Source: Shewanella cyperi
GTDB taxonomy: Bacteria > Pseudomonadota > Gammaproteobacteria > Enterobacterales > Shewanellaceae
DNA length: 64,000 bases
Direction of reading: 5' to 3'
Assembly: GCF_017354985.1 (NCBI RefSeq)
Contig: NZ_CP071501.1
Location: forward strand, 3,945,001 to 4,009,000
Shown here: positions 9,574 to 16,993 of the stretch, one piece after another
Numbering within the stretch: the first letter of the stretch is position 1
Layout: the number at the start of each line of letters is the position of its first letter
Program-made: the position numbers and the translations under genes
The notes under the pieces: generated by a model
Databases searched by the model: none
What the model was told of the DNA's origin: nothing
The model's input: only the letters and a program-made list of their open reading frames with translations

Positions 9574-9593
9574 GCCCCCGCGTATCGGGGTGC
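9574..9593 (-). other. GC-rich hairpin near the 5' end of the rpoH mRNA
   Basis: CCCCG and CGGGG pair around a 5-base loop, with extra flanking pairs. It falls just inside the transcript predicted from the promoter at 9608-9636 and about 25 bases before the SD. It could protect the mRNA end or influence translation; the function is inferred only from position. Confidence 0.4.
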
Positions 9594-9607
9594 TTATGAG
9601 CTGATGA

Positions 9608-9636
9608 ACTATCGGATATCTGACATTCTATGTCAA
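9608..9636 (-). promoter_or_regulatory. Sigma-70-type promoter of rpoH
   Basis: On the minus strand a perfect -35 TTGACA (9631-9636) and a -10 GATAGT (9608-9613) are separated by 17 bp. Transcription would start near 9601, giving a leader of about 60 bases. This lets rpoH be expressed independently of ftsX. Confidence 0.7.
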
Positions 9637-9716
9637 GGCACCAGTCCATCGGGGCTTATTTTGTCCCCGACTTTGAGACTGTTCAAGTGAATAAAAGTTC
9701 ACTTTTGACCCTGACT

Positions 9717-10682
9717 TCAGGAGGGCTCAATCGCCCTAAGATGTTGACGTACTGAAAGATATGAACCCAGCCAGCCGAGAAAGGCCGCCAGCAATACCAG
9801 TTGTAACAATTCTTTTACCGACAGCGATTGCATCTGCATACTGCTGCCATAAAGTCCCAGCAACTCGGCCAGGGCACCGTCGAGATACCACACCAGCAGG
9901 TTGATAATGAGCCAGGCCAGCAAGCCGCCGATAATGCCGTACCAAATGCCGGTGTAGAGGAACGGCCGTTGAATAAAGGCCTCGGTGGCCCCCACCAGCT
10001 TCATCACCTCGATTTCACTGCGCCGGTTCATTATCGCCAGGCGTATGGTGTTACCTATGACCAGCACCACGGCCAGCACCAGCAGGGCGGCGATGGCCAG
10101 CACAGTGCGCTCCAGCAGCCTCAGCACCGCCTGCAAACGCTCCAGCCATTCGATGTCGAGGCGACCGAAGCTGACCTCCTGTTCCCGCTCCAGCTTCGAC
10201 AACAGCTCACGGGCACCTGTGGGGCTGGAATAACGGGCCGTAGGGGTGACAGTCACCACAGCCGGCAGCGGATTGGAATCCAGGTAGGCCAGGGCCTCGC
10301 CAAAACCCGACAGGCGCTGGAATTCATCCAAGGCCTTGGCCCTGTCGATGTAGTTGACCTCGGCCACTTCGGGAAACACCTTGATCCGGGAGATCAGGCT
10401 CTGGATCGCCTGCTCGCTGCGGCCTTCATCGATAAAAAGGGAGATTTCGGCGGCGCTGTTCCAGGACTGGGTCACAGTCTCGGCGTTTTTCACCAGCACC
10501 TGCAATGCCGCCGGCAGGCTCAGACTCACTCCCAGCACCGCCATGGTCATCACTGATGATACGGGATTGCGCCACAGCTCGCCCATGCTGGCCATGCCCT
10601 GTTGCAGATGTCGGATAAAGAACATCACTATCCGGCCGGATATGGGCAACTTGCTGCGGGTCAAATCGGCATGATTGGCCAT
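9717..10682 (-). CDS. ftsX: Cell-division ABC transporter permease-like protein FtsX
   Basis: An inner-membrane divisome protein that with FtsE transmits ATP hydrolysis to periplasmic peptidoglycan hydrolase activation. I place the start at 10682 (MANHADLTRSKLP, 321 residues) because GAGGAA lies six bases upstream. An earlier in-frame ATG at 10724 would overlap ftsE by 17 bases and has no comparable site. One membrane segment lies near residues 45-65, followed by a large periplasmic loop with the conserved ISLFIDEGRSEQ and PEVAEVNYIDRAKALDEF stretches, then three further segments including the AIAALLVLAVVLVIGNTIRLAI helix. It is part of ftsY-ftsE-ftsX. Confidence 0.95.
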   Translation of the reverse strand: MANHADLTRSKLPISGRIVMFFIRHLQQGMASMGELWRNPVSSVMTMAVLGVSLSLPAALQVLVKNAETVTQSWNSAAEISLFIDEGRSEQAIQSLISRIKVFPEVAEVNYIDRAKALDEFQRLSGFGEALAYLDSNPLPAVVTVTPTARYSSPTGARELLSKLEREQEVSFGRLDIEWLERLQAVLRLLERTVLAIAALLVLAVVLVIGNTIRLAIMNRRSEIEVMKLVGATEAFIQRPFLYTGIWYGIIGGLLAWLIINLLVWYLDGALAELLGLYGSSMQMQSLSVKELLQLVLLAAFLGWLGSYLSVRQHLRAIEPS

Positions 10683-10707
10683 CGGGGTTCCTCGTGGCGT
10701 CTGGGGC

Positions 10708-11394
10708 TCAGTTGGGTTCACCACCGGTCGCCAATTCCTGGGCGCCCAGCATACGTCCCTGTTTCAGGGTCAGGGTGCGGTATTTCATCCGTGCTATCAG
10801 ACCCAGATCGTGGGTGGCGATCAGCACGCTGGTACCGGCATCGTTGAAGGTCTCGAACAGGCGCAAAATGTCCATCGACAGCTTGGGGTCGAGGTTACCC
10901 GTGGGTTCGTCCGCCAGCAGCAAGGCCGGCTTGTTGACTATGGCGCGGGCTATGCCCACCCTTTGCTGCTCACCGCCGGACAGCATGATGGGATTGTGTC
11001 TTTCCTTGCCAAACAGGCCCACCATGTCCAGCGACGCCGCGACGCGTTTGCGGATCTCGCCGTGGCTGAAGCCCTCGATCACCAGCGGCAGGGCCACGTT
11101 GTCAAACACGCTGCGGTCCATCAGCAGATGATGGTTCTGAAAAATCATGCCGATCTCCCGGCGCAGAAAAGGCACATGGCCGCGGTCAATACCGGCGATG
11201 TCGTGGCCGTTGATCCACACCCGCCCGGCACTGGCACGCTCGATAACGGTAATGAGCTTGAGCAGGGTGCTCTTGCCCGCCCCGGAGTGGCCGGTCAGGA
11301 AGGCCATCTCGCCCTTGCGCAGATGGAAGCTGACATCGGTCAGGGCCTTTTGGCCCCCGGAGTAGATCTTGCTGACCTGCTCAAATCGAATCAT
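10708..11394 (-). CDS. ftsE: Cell-division ATP-binding protein FtsE
   Basis: A 228-residue ABC ATPase partnering FtsX. It has Walker [10 protein letters not shown], the Q-loop region [16 protein letters not shown], the signature [15 protein letters not shown], Walker [13 protein letters not shown] and the switch histidine in ATHD. The ATG overlaps the ftsY stop in an ATGA, which indicates translational coupling. The length matches E. coli FtsE (222). Confidence 0.97.
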   Translation of the reverse strand: MIRFEQVSKIYSGGQKALTDVSFHLRKGEMAFLTGHSGAGKSTLLKLITVIERASAGRVWINGHDIAGIDRGHVPFLRREIGMIFQNHHLLMDRSVFDNVALPLVIEGFSHGEIRKRVAASLDMVGLFGKERHNPIMLSGGEQQRVGIARAIVNKPALLLADEPTGNLDPKLSMDILRLFETFNDAGTSVLIATHDLGLIARMKYRTLTLKQGRMLGAQELATGGEPN

Positions 11395-12830
11395 GAGTTA
11401 TCCGTTTTATCCTGGCTGAATAGGGCATCGATAAAGTCGCGGGCATTGAACTCGCGCAGATCATCAATCTGCTCACCCACACCTATGTAACGGATAGGAA
11501 TACCAAATTTATCGGCAATGGCAAAGATCACCCCGCCCTTGGCGGTGCCATCGAGCTTGCTGAGGGTGATGCCGGTGACACCCACCGCCTCCTGGAACAA
11601 CTGTGCCTGGCTGATGGCATTCTGGCCTGTGCTGGCATCCAGGGTGAGCATCACCTCGTGGGGCGCGCTGTCGTCCTGCTTCTTCATCACCCGCACCACC
11701 TTCTTGAGTTCTTCCATCAGGTGGCTCTTGTTCTGCAGGCGACCGGCGGTGTCGCAGATAAGCACATCTATCTTGCGGGCACGGGCGGCCTGCAGGGCAT
11801 CAAACAGCACGCTGGCACTGTCGGCCCCCGTGTGCTGGGCCACCACGGGAATATTGTTGCGCTGACCCCAGACCTGCAGCTGCTCCACTGCGGCGGCACG
11901 GAAGGTGTCACCGGCGGCCAGCATCACGCTCTTGCCCTGGCTCTGGTACTGTTTGGCCAGCTTGCCTATGGTGGTGGTCTTGCCGACGCCGTTGACGCCG
12001 ACCATAAGGATCACAAAGGGGCCTTCGGCATTTTCGGGCACCAGGGGAATGCTCACCGGCGCCAGGGTCTTGTGCATTTCTTCCCTGAGCAGCTCGTATA
12101 AGGCCTCGGCATCCTTGAGTTGCTTGCGACTGGCGTGCTCTGTCAGCTTGGCAATAAGACGACTGGTGGTTTCCACCCCGACATCGGCGATCAGCAGGTG
12201 CTCTTCCAGCTCTTCAAACAGCTCATCATCGATCTTCTTGCCGCGGAACAGACCGATAAAGCCGCTGCCGATATTTTCGCTGGTGCGCTTAAGACTGCGC
12301 TTGAGACGGCTGAAGAAACCCTCGCGAACCGGCTTTTCCTGGGGCTCGGGCTGCAGTTGCTCGGCCTCGGCCGCCGCTTCCGCCGCCATTATGGCCTGGG
12401 CTGCCTCGGCTTCCGCTCGAACTTCGGCTTCCGCCTGAGCTTGAGCTTCGGCTTCTGCCTGGGCCTGAGCTTCGGCTTGCGCCCGAGCCTGAGCTGCGGC
12501 CTCCGCCCGGGCCTTGGCTGCGGCTTCTGCCTGGGCTTGAGCTTCGGCTTCCGCCTTGGCTTGAGCTTCGGCTTCCGCCTTGGCCTGAGCTTCGGCTTCC
12601 GCCTTGGCCTGAGCTTCGGCTTCCGCCTTGGCTTGAGCTTCGGCTTCCGCCTTGGCCTGGGCTGCAGCTTCCTCAGCTGCTTGAGTGTCGACGGCCACTT
12701 CAGGCTCAGCAGCCTGAGGTACTGGCTCCGCTACCTTGGCTTCCGCCCCGGGTTGTGTTTGCTGCACTGCCTCTGCGGCAGCGTCTTCCTTGTCCCGGCG
12801 GAACCAGGAAAAAAAACCTTTCTTTGACAT
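11391..12830 (-). CDS. ftsY: Signal recognition particle receptor FtsY
   Basis: A 479-residue SRP receptor GTPase that docks ribosome-nascent chains at the inner membrane. The C-terminal NG domain has the P-loop [15 protein letters not shown] near residue 278, [16 protein letters not shown] and [11 protein letters not shown]. The N-terminal A domain is variable and consists largely of [12 protein letters not shown] repeats (about residues 50-160), an acidic, alanine-rich and probably helical segment. Near-identical 24-bp DNA units encode part of it. It is first gene of ftsYEX and divergent from rsmD. Confidence 0.97.
   Translation of the reverse strand: MSKKGFFSWFRRDKEDAAAEAVQQTQPGAEAKVAEPVPQAAEPEVAVDTQAAEEAAAQAKAEAEAQAKAEAEAQAKAEAEAQAKAEAEAQAKAEAEAQAQAEAAAKARAEAAAQARAQAEAQAQAEAEAQAQAEAEVRAEAEAAQAIMAAEAAAEAEQLQPEPQEKPVREGFFSRLKRSLKRTSENIGSGFIGLFRGKKIDDELFEELEEHLLIADVGVETTSRLIAKLTEHASRKQLKDAEALYELLREEMHKTLAPVSIPLVPENAEGPFVILMVGVNGVGKTTTIGKLAKQYQSQGKSVMLAAGDTFRAAAVEQLQVWGQRNNIPVVAQHTGADSASVLFDALQAARARKIDVLICDTAGRLQNKSHLMEELKKVVRVMKKQDDSAPHEVMLTLDASTGQNAISQAQLFQEAVGVTGITLSKLDGTAKGGVIFAIADKFGIPIRYIGVGEQIDDLREFNARDFIDALFSQDKTDNS
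12541..12660. repeat. Five 24-bp tandem repeats inside ftsY
   Basis: Five consecutive 24-bp units (starting at 12541, 12565, 12589, 12613 and 12637) are identical except for one C/T position and the last base. Each encodes eight residues of the FtsY acidic A domain on the minus strand. Near-absence of synonymous drift suggests recent expansion or ongoing slippage. The repeat is in frame, so copy-number changes keep the gene open. Confidence 0.9.
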
Positions 12831-12998
12831 GTATGATACCGATGCTCGAATAGCGCGCTGCGCTTGCTGTCCATTGCCGCGCTAAAGTCTCTGGAGGAGG
12901 ATCCATCCCCATTGGCCGCGGTTTACGCTAGAATGGCGGCGCTTATAAGGTGGCCTAGTCTACCACTTTCTTTCTGTTGGCAAAATCTTGGGGGCACT

Positions 12999-13616
12999 AT
13001 GGCCAAAAATACTTCAGCACAGTCACGGAGTGGGGCTGCCAAAACGGCTGGCCGTCCGGGTCAGGTGCGCATCATTGGTGGCCAATGGCGTTCACGTAAA
13101 TTACCTATCCAGGATTTGGAGGGTCTCAGGCCCACCACAGACAGGGTGCGTGAAACCTTGTTCAACTGGCTGATGGGTGAGCTGACCGGTGCCCGGGTGC
13201 TGGACTGTTTCGGTGGCAGCGGTGCCCTGGCACTGGAGGCCCTTTCCCGTTATGCGGCCTACGCCAGGATCTTCGAACTGCAAAACGGCGCAGCGCAGCA
13301 GCTCAAAACCAACCTTGCCAGCCTCAAATGCACCCAAGCCGAGGTATTTCAGGGAGATACCCTGCAATGGTTGGCCCGCGGTACGGATCAAGGCTTTGAC
13401 ATCATCTTTATCGACCCGCCATTTCGCAAGGGTCTGGCCCAGCAATGCCTCGATGCCCTTGTGACCCATGGCTGGCTGAATCCCGGCGCCCTGGTCTACC
13501 TGGAAACTGAGTCCGAACTCGGCGCCCCAGCGGTGCCCACCCACTGGCAGGAACTGAAGCACAAGCAGGCCGGCCAGGTCAGCTACCGCCTCTATCGCTG
13601 TGGCGAGCCGCTATAG
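12999..13616 (+). CDS. rsmD: 16S rRNA (guanine(966)-N(2))-methyltransferase RsmD
   Basis: A 205-residue SAM-dependent enzyme that methylates G966 of 16S rRNA in the 30S subunit. Markers are VRIIGGQWRSRKL near the N-terminus, LRPTTDRVRETLFNWL, the SAM motif VLDCFGGSGALALEALSR and the catalytic DPPF (Asp139). The start at 12999 (MAKNTSAQ) gives the usual length; an upstream in-frame ATG at 12864 would add 45 residues of unrelated sequence. It is divergent from ftsY, as in E. coli. Confidence 0.95.
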   Translation: MAKNTSAQSRSGAAKTAGRPGQVRIIGGQWRSRKLPIQDLEGLRPTTDRVRETLFNWLMGELTGARVLDCFGGSGALALEALSRYAAYARIFELQNGAAQQLKTNLASLKCTQAEVFQGDTLQWLARGTDQGFDIIFIDPPFRKGLAQQCLDALVTHGWLNPGALVYLETESELGAPAVPTHWQELKHKQAGQVSYRLYRCGEPL

Positions 13617-13617
13617 C

Positions 13618-13646
13618 AAAAGCCCTGCAAATGCAGGGCTTTTTTG
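13618..13646. terminator. Terminator after rsmD
   Basis: AAGCCCTGC and GCAGGGCTT pair around AAAT, followed by TTTTTT. It is a strong intrinsic terminator for rsmD and may also stop the convergent cymA transcript. Confidence 0.9.
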
Positions 13647-13658
13647 TTCAATACTGGG

Positions 13659-14261
13659 TTAGCCTTCGGCTTCGCTCTCACCCTTTTCGCCTTCAGCCTC
13701 TTCCTTCGGATAAGGATGGGCCACGCCACGGTGACAATCGATACAGGTCTTGCGTTTTTCCGGGGCTTTCTTGGCGTTGTTCTTATGCATACGCACCGCC
13801 TTCTTGCTCATGGTATCCGGCTGATTATCATAGATACGCTTATGGCAGTTTTGACAGGTGGATGAGTCTATGGAACGCAGGAAGTCACGTGCCTTGTCGG
13901 CCTGCTCCTTGCGGTTGGCGTCCAGCCAGGCTTGGGTATTAAAGCCATCGATCATCATAAAGGTCAACGCATCCTTGGACACTATGATCTTTTTCTTCAG
14001 GTAGGCAAAAGGTTCCTGGGGAATATGACACTGCTGGCACTGCACCACTATGCCTTGCTTGTTGTTGCCATGGGCTGAAGCCATCACTTCATCCTTGAGG
14101 GAATGATTGCTGTGGCAGGTCATACAAAATTCGTCGGTGCTGGTCATATGCAGTGCGGTCTGGGTGCCAAAAAAGCCAACCACACCCACCAGGATACCCA
14201 GCACCAGCAGGCTGAATACCGAGATTTTCGCACTGGGTTTAAATAGGGCACGCCAGTTCAT
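13659..14261 (-). CDS. cymA: Tetrahaem c-type quinol dehydrogenase CymA (NapC/NirT family)
   Basis: A 200-residue inner-membrane cytochrome that oxidises menaquinol and passes electrons to periplasmic reductases for nitrate, fumarate, DMSO and metal oxides. An N-terminal membrane anchor (residues 15-34) precedes four CxxCH haem sites at 46-50, 75-79, 136-140 and 173-177. The N-terminal MNWRALFKPSAK and the FNTQAWLD segment are characteristic of Shewanella CymA. After PYP the protein carries an unusual acidic tail (residues 187-200, rich in Glu and Gly). It is monocistronic, 450 bp from the next gene. Confidence 0.95.
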   Translation of the reverse strand: MNWRALFKPSAKISVFSLLVLGILVGVVGFFGTQTALHMTSTDEFCMTCHSNHSLKDEVMASAHGNNKQGIVVQCQQCHIPQEPFAYLKKKIIVSKDALTFMMIDGFNTQAWLDANRKEQADKARDFLRSIDSSTCQNCHKRIYDNQPDTMSKKAVRMHKNNAKKAPEKRKTCIDCHRGVAHPYPKEEAEGEKGESEAEG

Positions 14262-14712
14262 GATGCTATCTCCAAAGGGTAATTTATTTGTCTGGTTATG
14301 GGCTCATGTTAGTGCAGTTTTGGAGACAGAAACTTGATACAGCTCCTGATTTCATCCTTCTGTTACCCCTTTGCCAAGAAAATCCGCATCTGGGACGTAA
14401 AGCCAGCAAAGCCGCTGAAAGTGCACATAAAATCCATTCAGCTAAAGCTAATCCATGCCCCCATGGGCCGCAAGGTCTCTGCCCGCCACAGCGCAAATAA
14501 TTGTGAAAAGTGTGAGCTGGATGCCGTTGACTGAATACATTTGCCTCTCGCCCCTGTCTGATAAAGAAATCACCAGCCTTAAGACAATCACCCAGGTTAT
14601 CGGATCCTTGTCGACTATCCCTTAAGAGGTAAATTCAGCAAGTGTGAAATATATCAAGCCGTCTTTTTGAGCTTATGTTAAACTCGGGGCCTGTTTTATC
14701 AGGATCTGTTCA
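14262..14712. other. 451-bp intergenic region between cymA and the copper cluster
   Basis: This must hold the cymA promoter (minus strand) and the promoter of the gene at 14713. Near its right end, TGTGA with TCAAG six bases later (14643-14658) is a partial CRP-type site about 55 bp before the 14713 start. An open frame at 14334-14534 has no ribosome-binding site or recognisable features. I see no confident promoter hexamers. Confidence 0.5.
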
Positions 14713-15102
14713 ATGTTCTGTATCGGACGCACCATGCGACAGTCACTGCTGGTCATCTATACCCTGCTTGCCCTCTTGGGTCAGGCAGTGTTGGCCAATG
14801 GTTACGCCATGGGAATGCCCGAACATGAGCAGATGACCATGAGCAGCGACAACTGTGATGAATCCCAGAGCCATTGCTGCGATATGCCCATGACTGAACC
14901 GGAACAATCCCAGGGTTGTTGTGATTCGGACACGGGTTGTCAGCCGGATTGCGGCCACTGCCTCAGCATTTCCCTGACCACGGGACTTATCTACAGCGCC
15001 GACTGGCCCGTCATGCCTCTGCCCCGCACAACCATTACAATGGCCCAGCCCCATATTCCCCCTGTGGCTCCTCAAGCCAATTTCAGACCCCCTATCGCCT
15101 GA
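14713..15102 (+). CDS. Small exported Cys/Met/His-rich protein, likely metal-related
   Basis: A 129-residue protein with an N-terminal signal sequence (hydrophobic 11-28, AVLA/NGYA). A metal-ligand-rich stretch follows, with cysteines at 48, 55, 56, 69, 70, 76, 80 and 83 plus many methionines and histidines (GMPEHEQMTM, CCDMPM, CGHC). It is similar in design to the small periplasmic CopL/DUF2946-type proteins found beside copper genes. AGGA lies eight bases before the ATG. It directly precedes a heavy-metal-binding protein and the CusBA pump, so copper or silver binding in the periplasm is likely. The exact family is uncertain. Confidence 0.65.
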   Translation: MFCIGRTMRQSLLVIYTLLALLGQAVLANGYAMGMPEHEQMTMSSDNCDESQSHCCDMPMTEPEQSQGCCDSDTGCQPDCGHCLSISLTTGLIYSADWPVMPLPRTTITMAQPHIPPVAPQANFRPPIA

Positions 15103-15198
15103 ACTCCTGCTTTGCGCTATAGCGCATAACACATTAAATTAATGAATAATTTGGACAGGCTGCCGCTTCCCGACGCGACCTGTCCGCAGGAGAACAAG

Positions 15199-15477
15199 AT
15201 GAAAATAATCATTAGCCTGCTGCTGGCCTTGGCGCTGAGCGGTATTTCCCATGCCAATCCCATTGAGGCCATGGAACAGGTCTATGCCTGCCCCATGCAC
15301 CCTGAGGTCACAGGCAAAGCCGGCGACACCTGCCCCAAGTGCGGCATGAACCTGGTCAAGGCTGAGCCCGGCTACGCCTGCCCCATGCATCCTGAAGTCA
15401 CAGGCCAGGCCGGAGACAGCTGCCCCAAGTGTGGCATGCATCTGAAACCCACCAAACACCAGACACACCAGCACTGA
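15199..15477 (+). CDS. Periplasmic protein with two heavy-metal-binding (HMBD) repeats
   Basis: A 92-residue protein with signal peptide (SHA/NP after residue 19) and two nearly identical heavy-metal-binding units: YACPMHP...CPKCGM at residues 29-50 and 59-80, each with three Cys, His and Met. It ends in a His-rich tail. The start at 15199 has GGAG upstream; an in-frame ATG at 15142 lacks a signal-like N-terminus. It lies immediately upstream of cusB and could deliver Cu(I)/Ag(I) to the pump, the role CusF plays in E. coli, though it is not homologous to CusF. That role is an inference. Confidence 0.75.
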   Translation: MKIIISLLLALALSGISHANPIEAMEQVYACPMHPEVTGKAGDTCPKCGMNLVKAEPGYACPMHPEVTGQAGDSCPKCGMHLKPTKHQTHQH

Positions 15478-15500
15478 TGGCTCGGTTCAGGAGAGTTAAC

Positions 15501-16985
15501 ATGAATAACAATGCCAAACTGCGCCACCCCCGCGCACGTCAGGCCGCGCTGCTGGCCGCACTGGCGATGTCGGTGCCGGCATTTCTGCCCTGGCAGTCGT
15601 TGCAGGCTGCAACCCTGACGGAAACGCTGGCGCCACAGGGCAAAGTCTATGCCTGTCCCATGCATCCCCATGTGCGCAGCCATGAGCCGGGCCGTTGCCC
15701 CGAGTGCAACATGTTTCTGGTAGAACAAGTGGAAGAGGAAGAAGAGGAAGAAGCCGTCATCGACGCCAAACCGGACCCGATGGAAGCCATGGCGGAGCAC
15801 CAACACCAGGCTTCGCAAACGGAACAGCCCAAGTTACAACCGCTGCCGCAAAGCCTCTCCGGTGAGGCCACGGTCAAATACGTTTGCCCCATGCATTCCC
15901 ATATCATCAGCGATACCCCCGGCACTTGCCCCATTTGCGGTATGCAGCTGGAAAAGGTGGAGATGCAGGCACATCAGGAAGTTCAGGTGGATGTATCTGG
16001 CAGCATGCAGCAGGCCCTGGCACTGCGAGTTGCCCCGGTGGAGCGTCAGACCCTGTGGAAATACGTCCGTACCGTGGGTCAGATTGACTATGACGAAAGT
16101 CAGCTGCAACACATACACGCCCGGGTCAGCGGCTGGGTCGACAAGCTGACCATAGAAGCCGTTGGCGACCGAATCAAACGCGGCCAGCTGCTGTATGAAC
16201 TCTATTCTCCCGAGCTTATCAATGCCCAGGATGATTACCTGCTGGCGCTGGATACCCTCAAGAGTTCCGGCAACAGCGAGCGTTATCAAGAACTGGTGCG
16301 CAAGGCGGGGCTGCGCCTGGAATTGCTGGGCCTGAATCAGGATCAGATAGTGCAACTGGCCAAGAGTCACAAGACCCAGTACCGGGTGCCCTTCTATGCC
16401 AAAACCGACGGCGTGGTCACTCAGCTCAATATCCGTGAGGGCATGTACATCCAGCCCATGACAGAGATGATGGCGCTGACGGACTTGTCCAAGGTTTGGG
16501 TCATAGCCGATGTGTTTGAAAACGAGCAAAGCTGGTTGACCCTGGGTCAGAGTGCCGAGATAGACATCCCGGCCCTTGGCATCAGCGAGTTGCCCGGCGC
16601 CATAGATTACATCTATCCCGAGTTGGATCCCCTGACCCGCAGCCTGCGGGTCAGGATAGTGCTGGATAACAGCGCCAGCCTGGAACTCAGACCCAAGACC
16701 CTGGCCAAGGTGGCCCTGTTTGGCGGTCCCAAGCACGATGTGCTGGCACTGCCCCAGGAAGCCCTGATCCAGACCGGCAAGCAGAATCGGGTGGTGGTCA
16801 AACTCAGCGACAACAGCTTCACTGCCCGTGAAGTAACAGTGGGTATGCTGAGCCAGGGCCGGGCTGAGATTATCTCGGGCGTCAGCGAGGGTGAGCTGGT
16901 AGTGACTTCGGGTCAATTCCTGCTGGATTCAGAGGCCAGCCTCAAGGGCAGCTTGATGCGCCTTGGCAGCGGCCACCAGCACTAG
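15501..16985 (+). CDS. cusB: RND efflux periplasmic adaptor with two N-terminal HMBD modules (CusB-like)
   Basis: A 494-residue membrane-fusion protein linking an RND pump to an outer-membrane channel. After the signal peptide (residues about 16-36) come two heavy-metal-binding modules, CPMHP...CPECNM (52-71) and CPMHS...CPICGM (129-148), separated by an acidic Glu run. The adaptor core follows with VGQIDYDESQLQHIHARVSGWVDKL (lipoyl/barrel-sandwich), a helical hairpin, and the VPFYAKTDGVVTQLNIREGMYI half-barrel. It begins at 15501 with GGAG upstream and stops eight bases before cusA. The four-module metal-binding layout with its neighbour is notable. Confidence 0.92.
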   Translation: MNNNAKLRHPRARQAALLAALAMSVPAFLPWQSLQAATLTETLAPQGKVYACPMHPHVRSHEPGRCPECNMFLVEQVEEEEEEEAVIDAKPDPMEAMAEHQHQASQTEQPKLQPLPQSLSGEATVKYVCPMHSHIISDTPGTCPICGMQLEKVEMQAHQEVQVDVSGSMQQALALRVAPVERQTLWKYVRTVGQIDYDESQLQHIHARVSGWVDKLTIEAVGDRIKRGQLLYELYSPELINAQDDYLLALDTLKSSGNSERYQELVRKAGLRLELLGLNQDQIVQLAKSHKTQYRVPFYAKTDGVVTQLNIREGMYIQPMTEMMALTDLSKVWVIADVFENEQSWLTLGQSAEIDIPALGISELPGAIDYIYPELDPLTRSLRVRIVLDNSASLELRPKTLAKVALFGGPKHDVLALPQEALIQTGKQNRVVVKLSDNSFTAREVTVGMLSQGRAEIISGVSEGELVVTSGQFLLDSEASLKGSLMRLGSGHQH

Positions 16986-16993
16986 GAGGCGCC

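Noticed and set aside
12541..12660. CRISPR-like array
   Set aside because: The repeats are contiguous without unique spacers and are in-frame codons of ftsY.
12120..12827. Long plus-strand frame with Leu/Gly/Phe repeats opposite ftsY
   Set aside because: It is the antisense reading of the FtsY repeat region, with no ribosome site and no recognisable domain.
14334..14534. 66-codon frame in the cymA upstream gap
   Set aside because: No ribosome-binding site, no conserved-looking features, and it overlaps the likely cymA promoter region.
14643..14658. Possible CRP site TGTGA-N6-TCAAG before the Cys-rich gene
   Set aside because: The left half is perfect but the right half is weak. Kept only as a remark in the intergenic entry.
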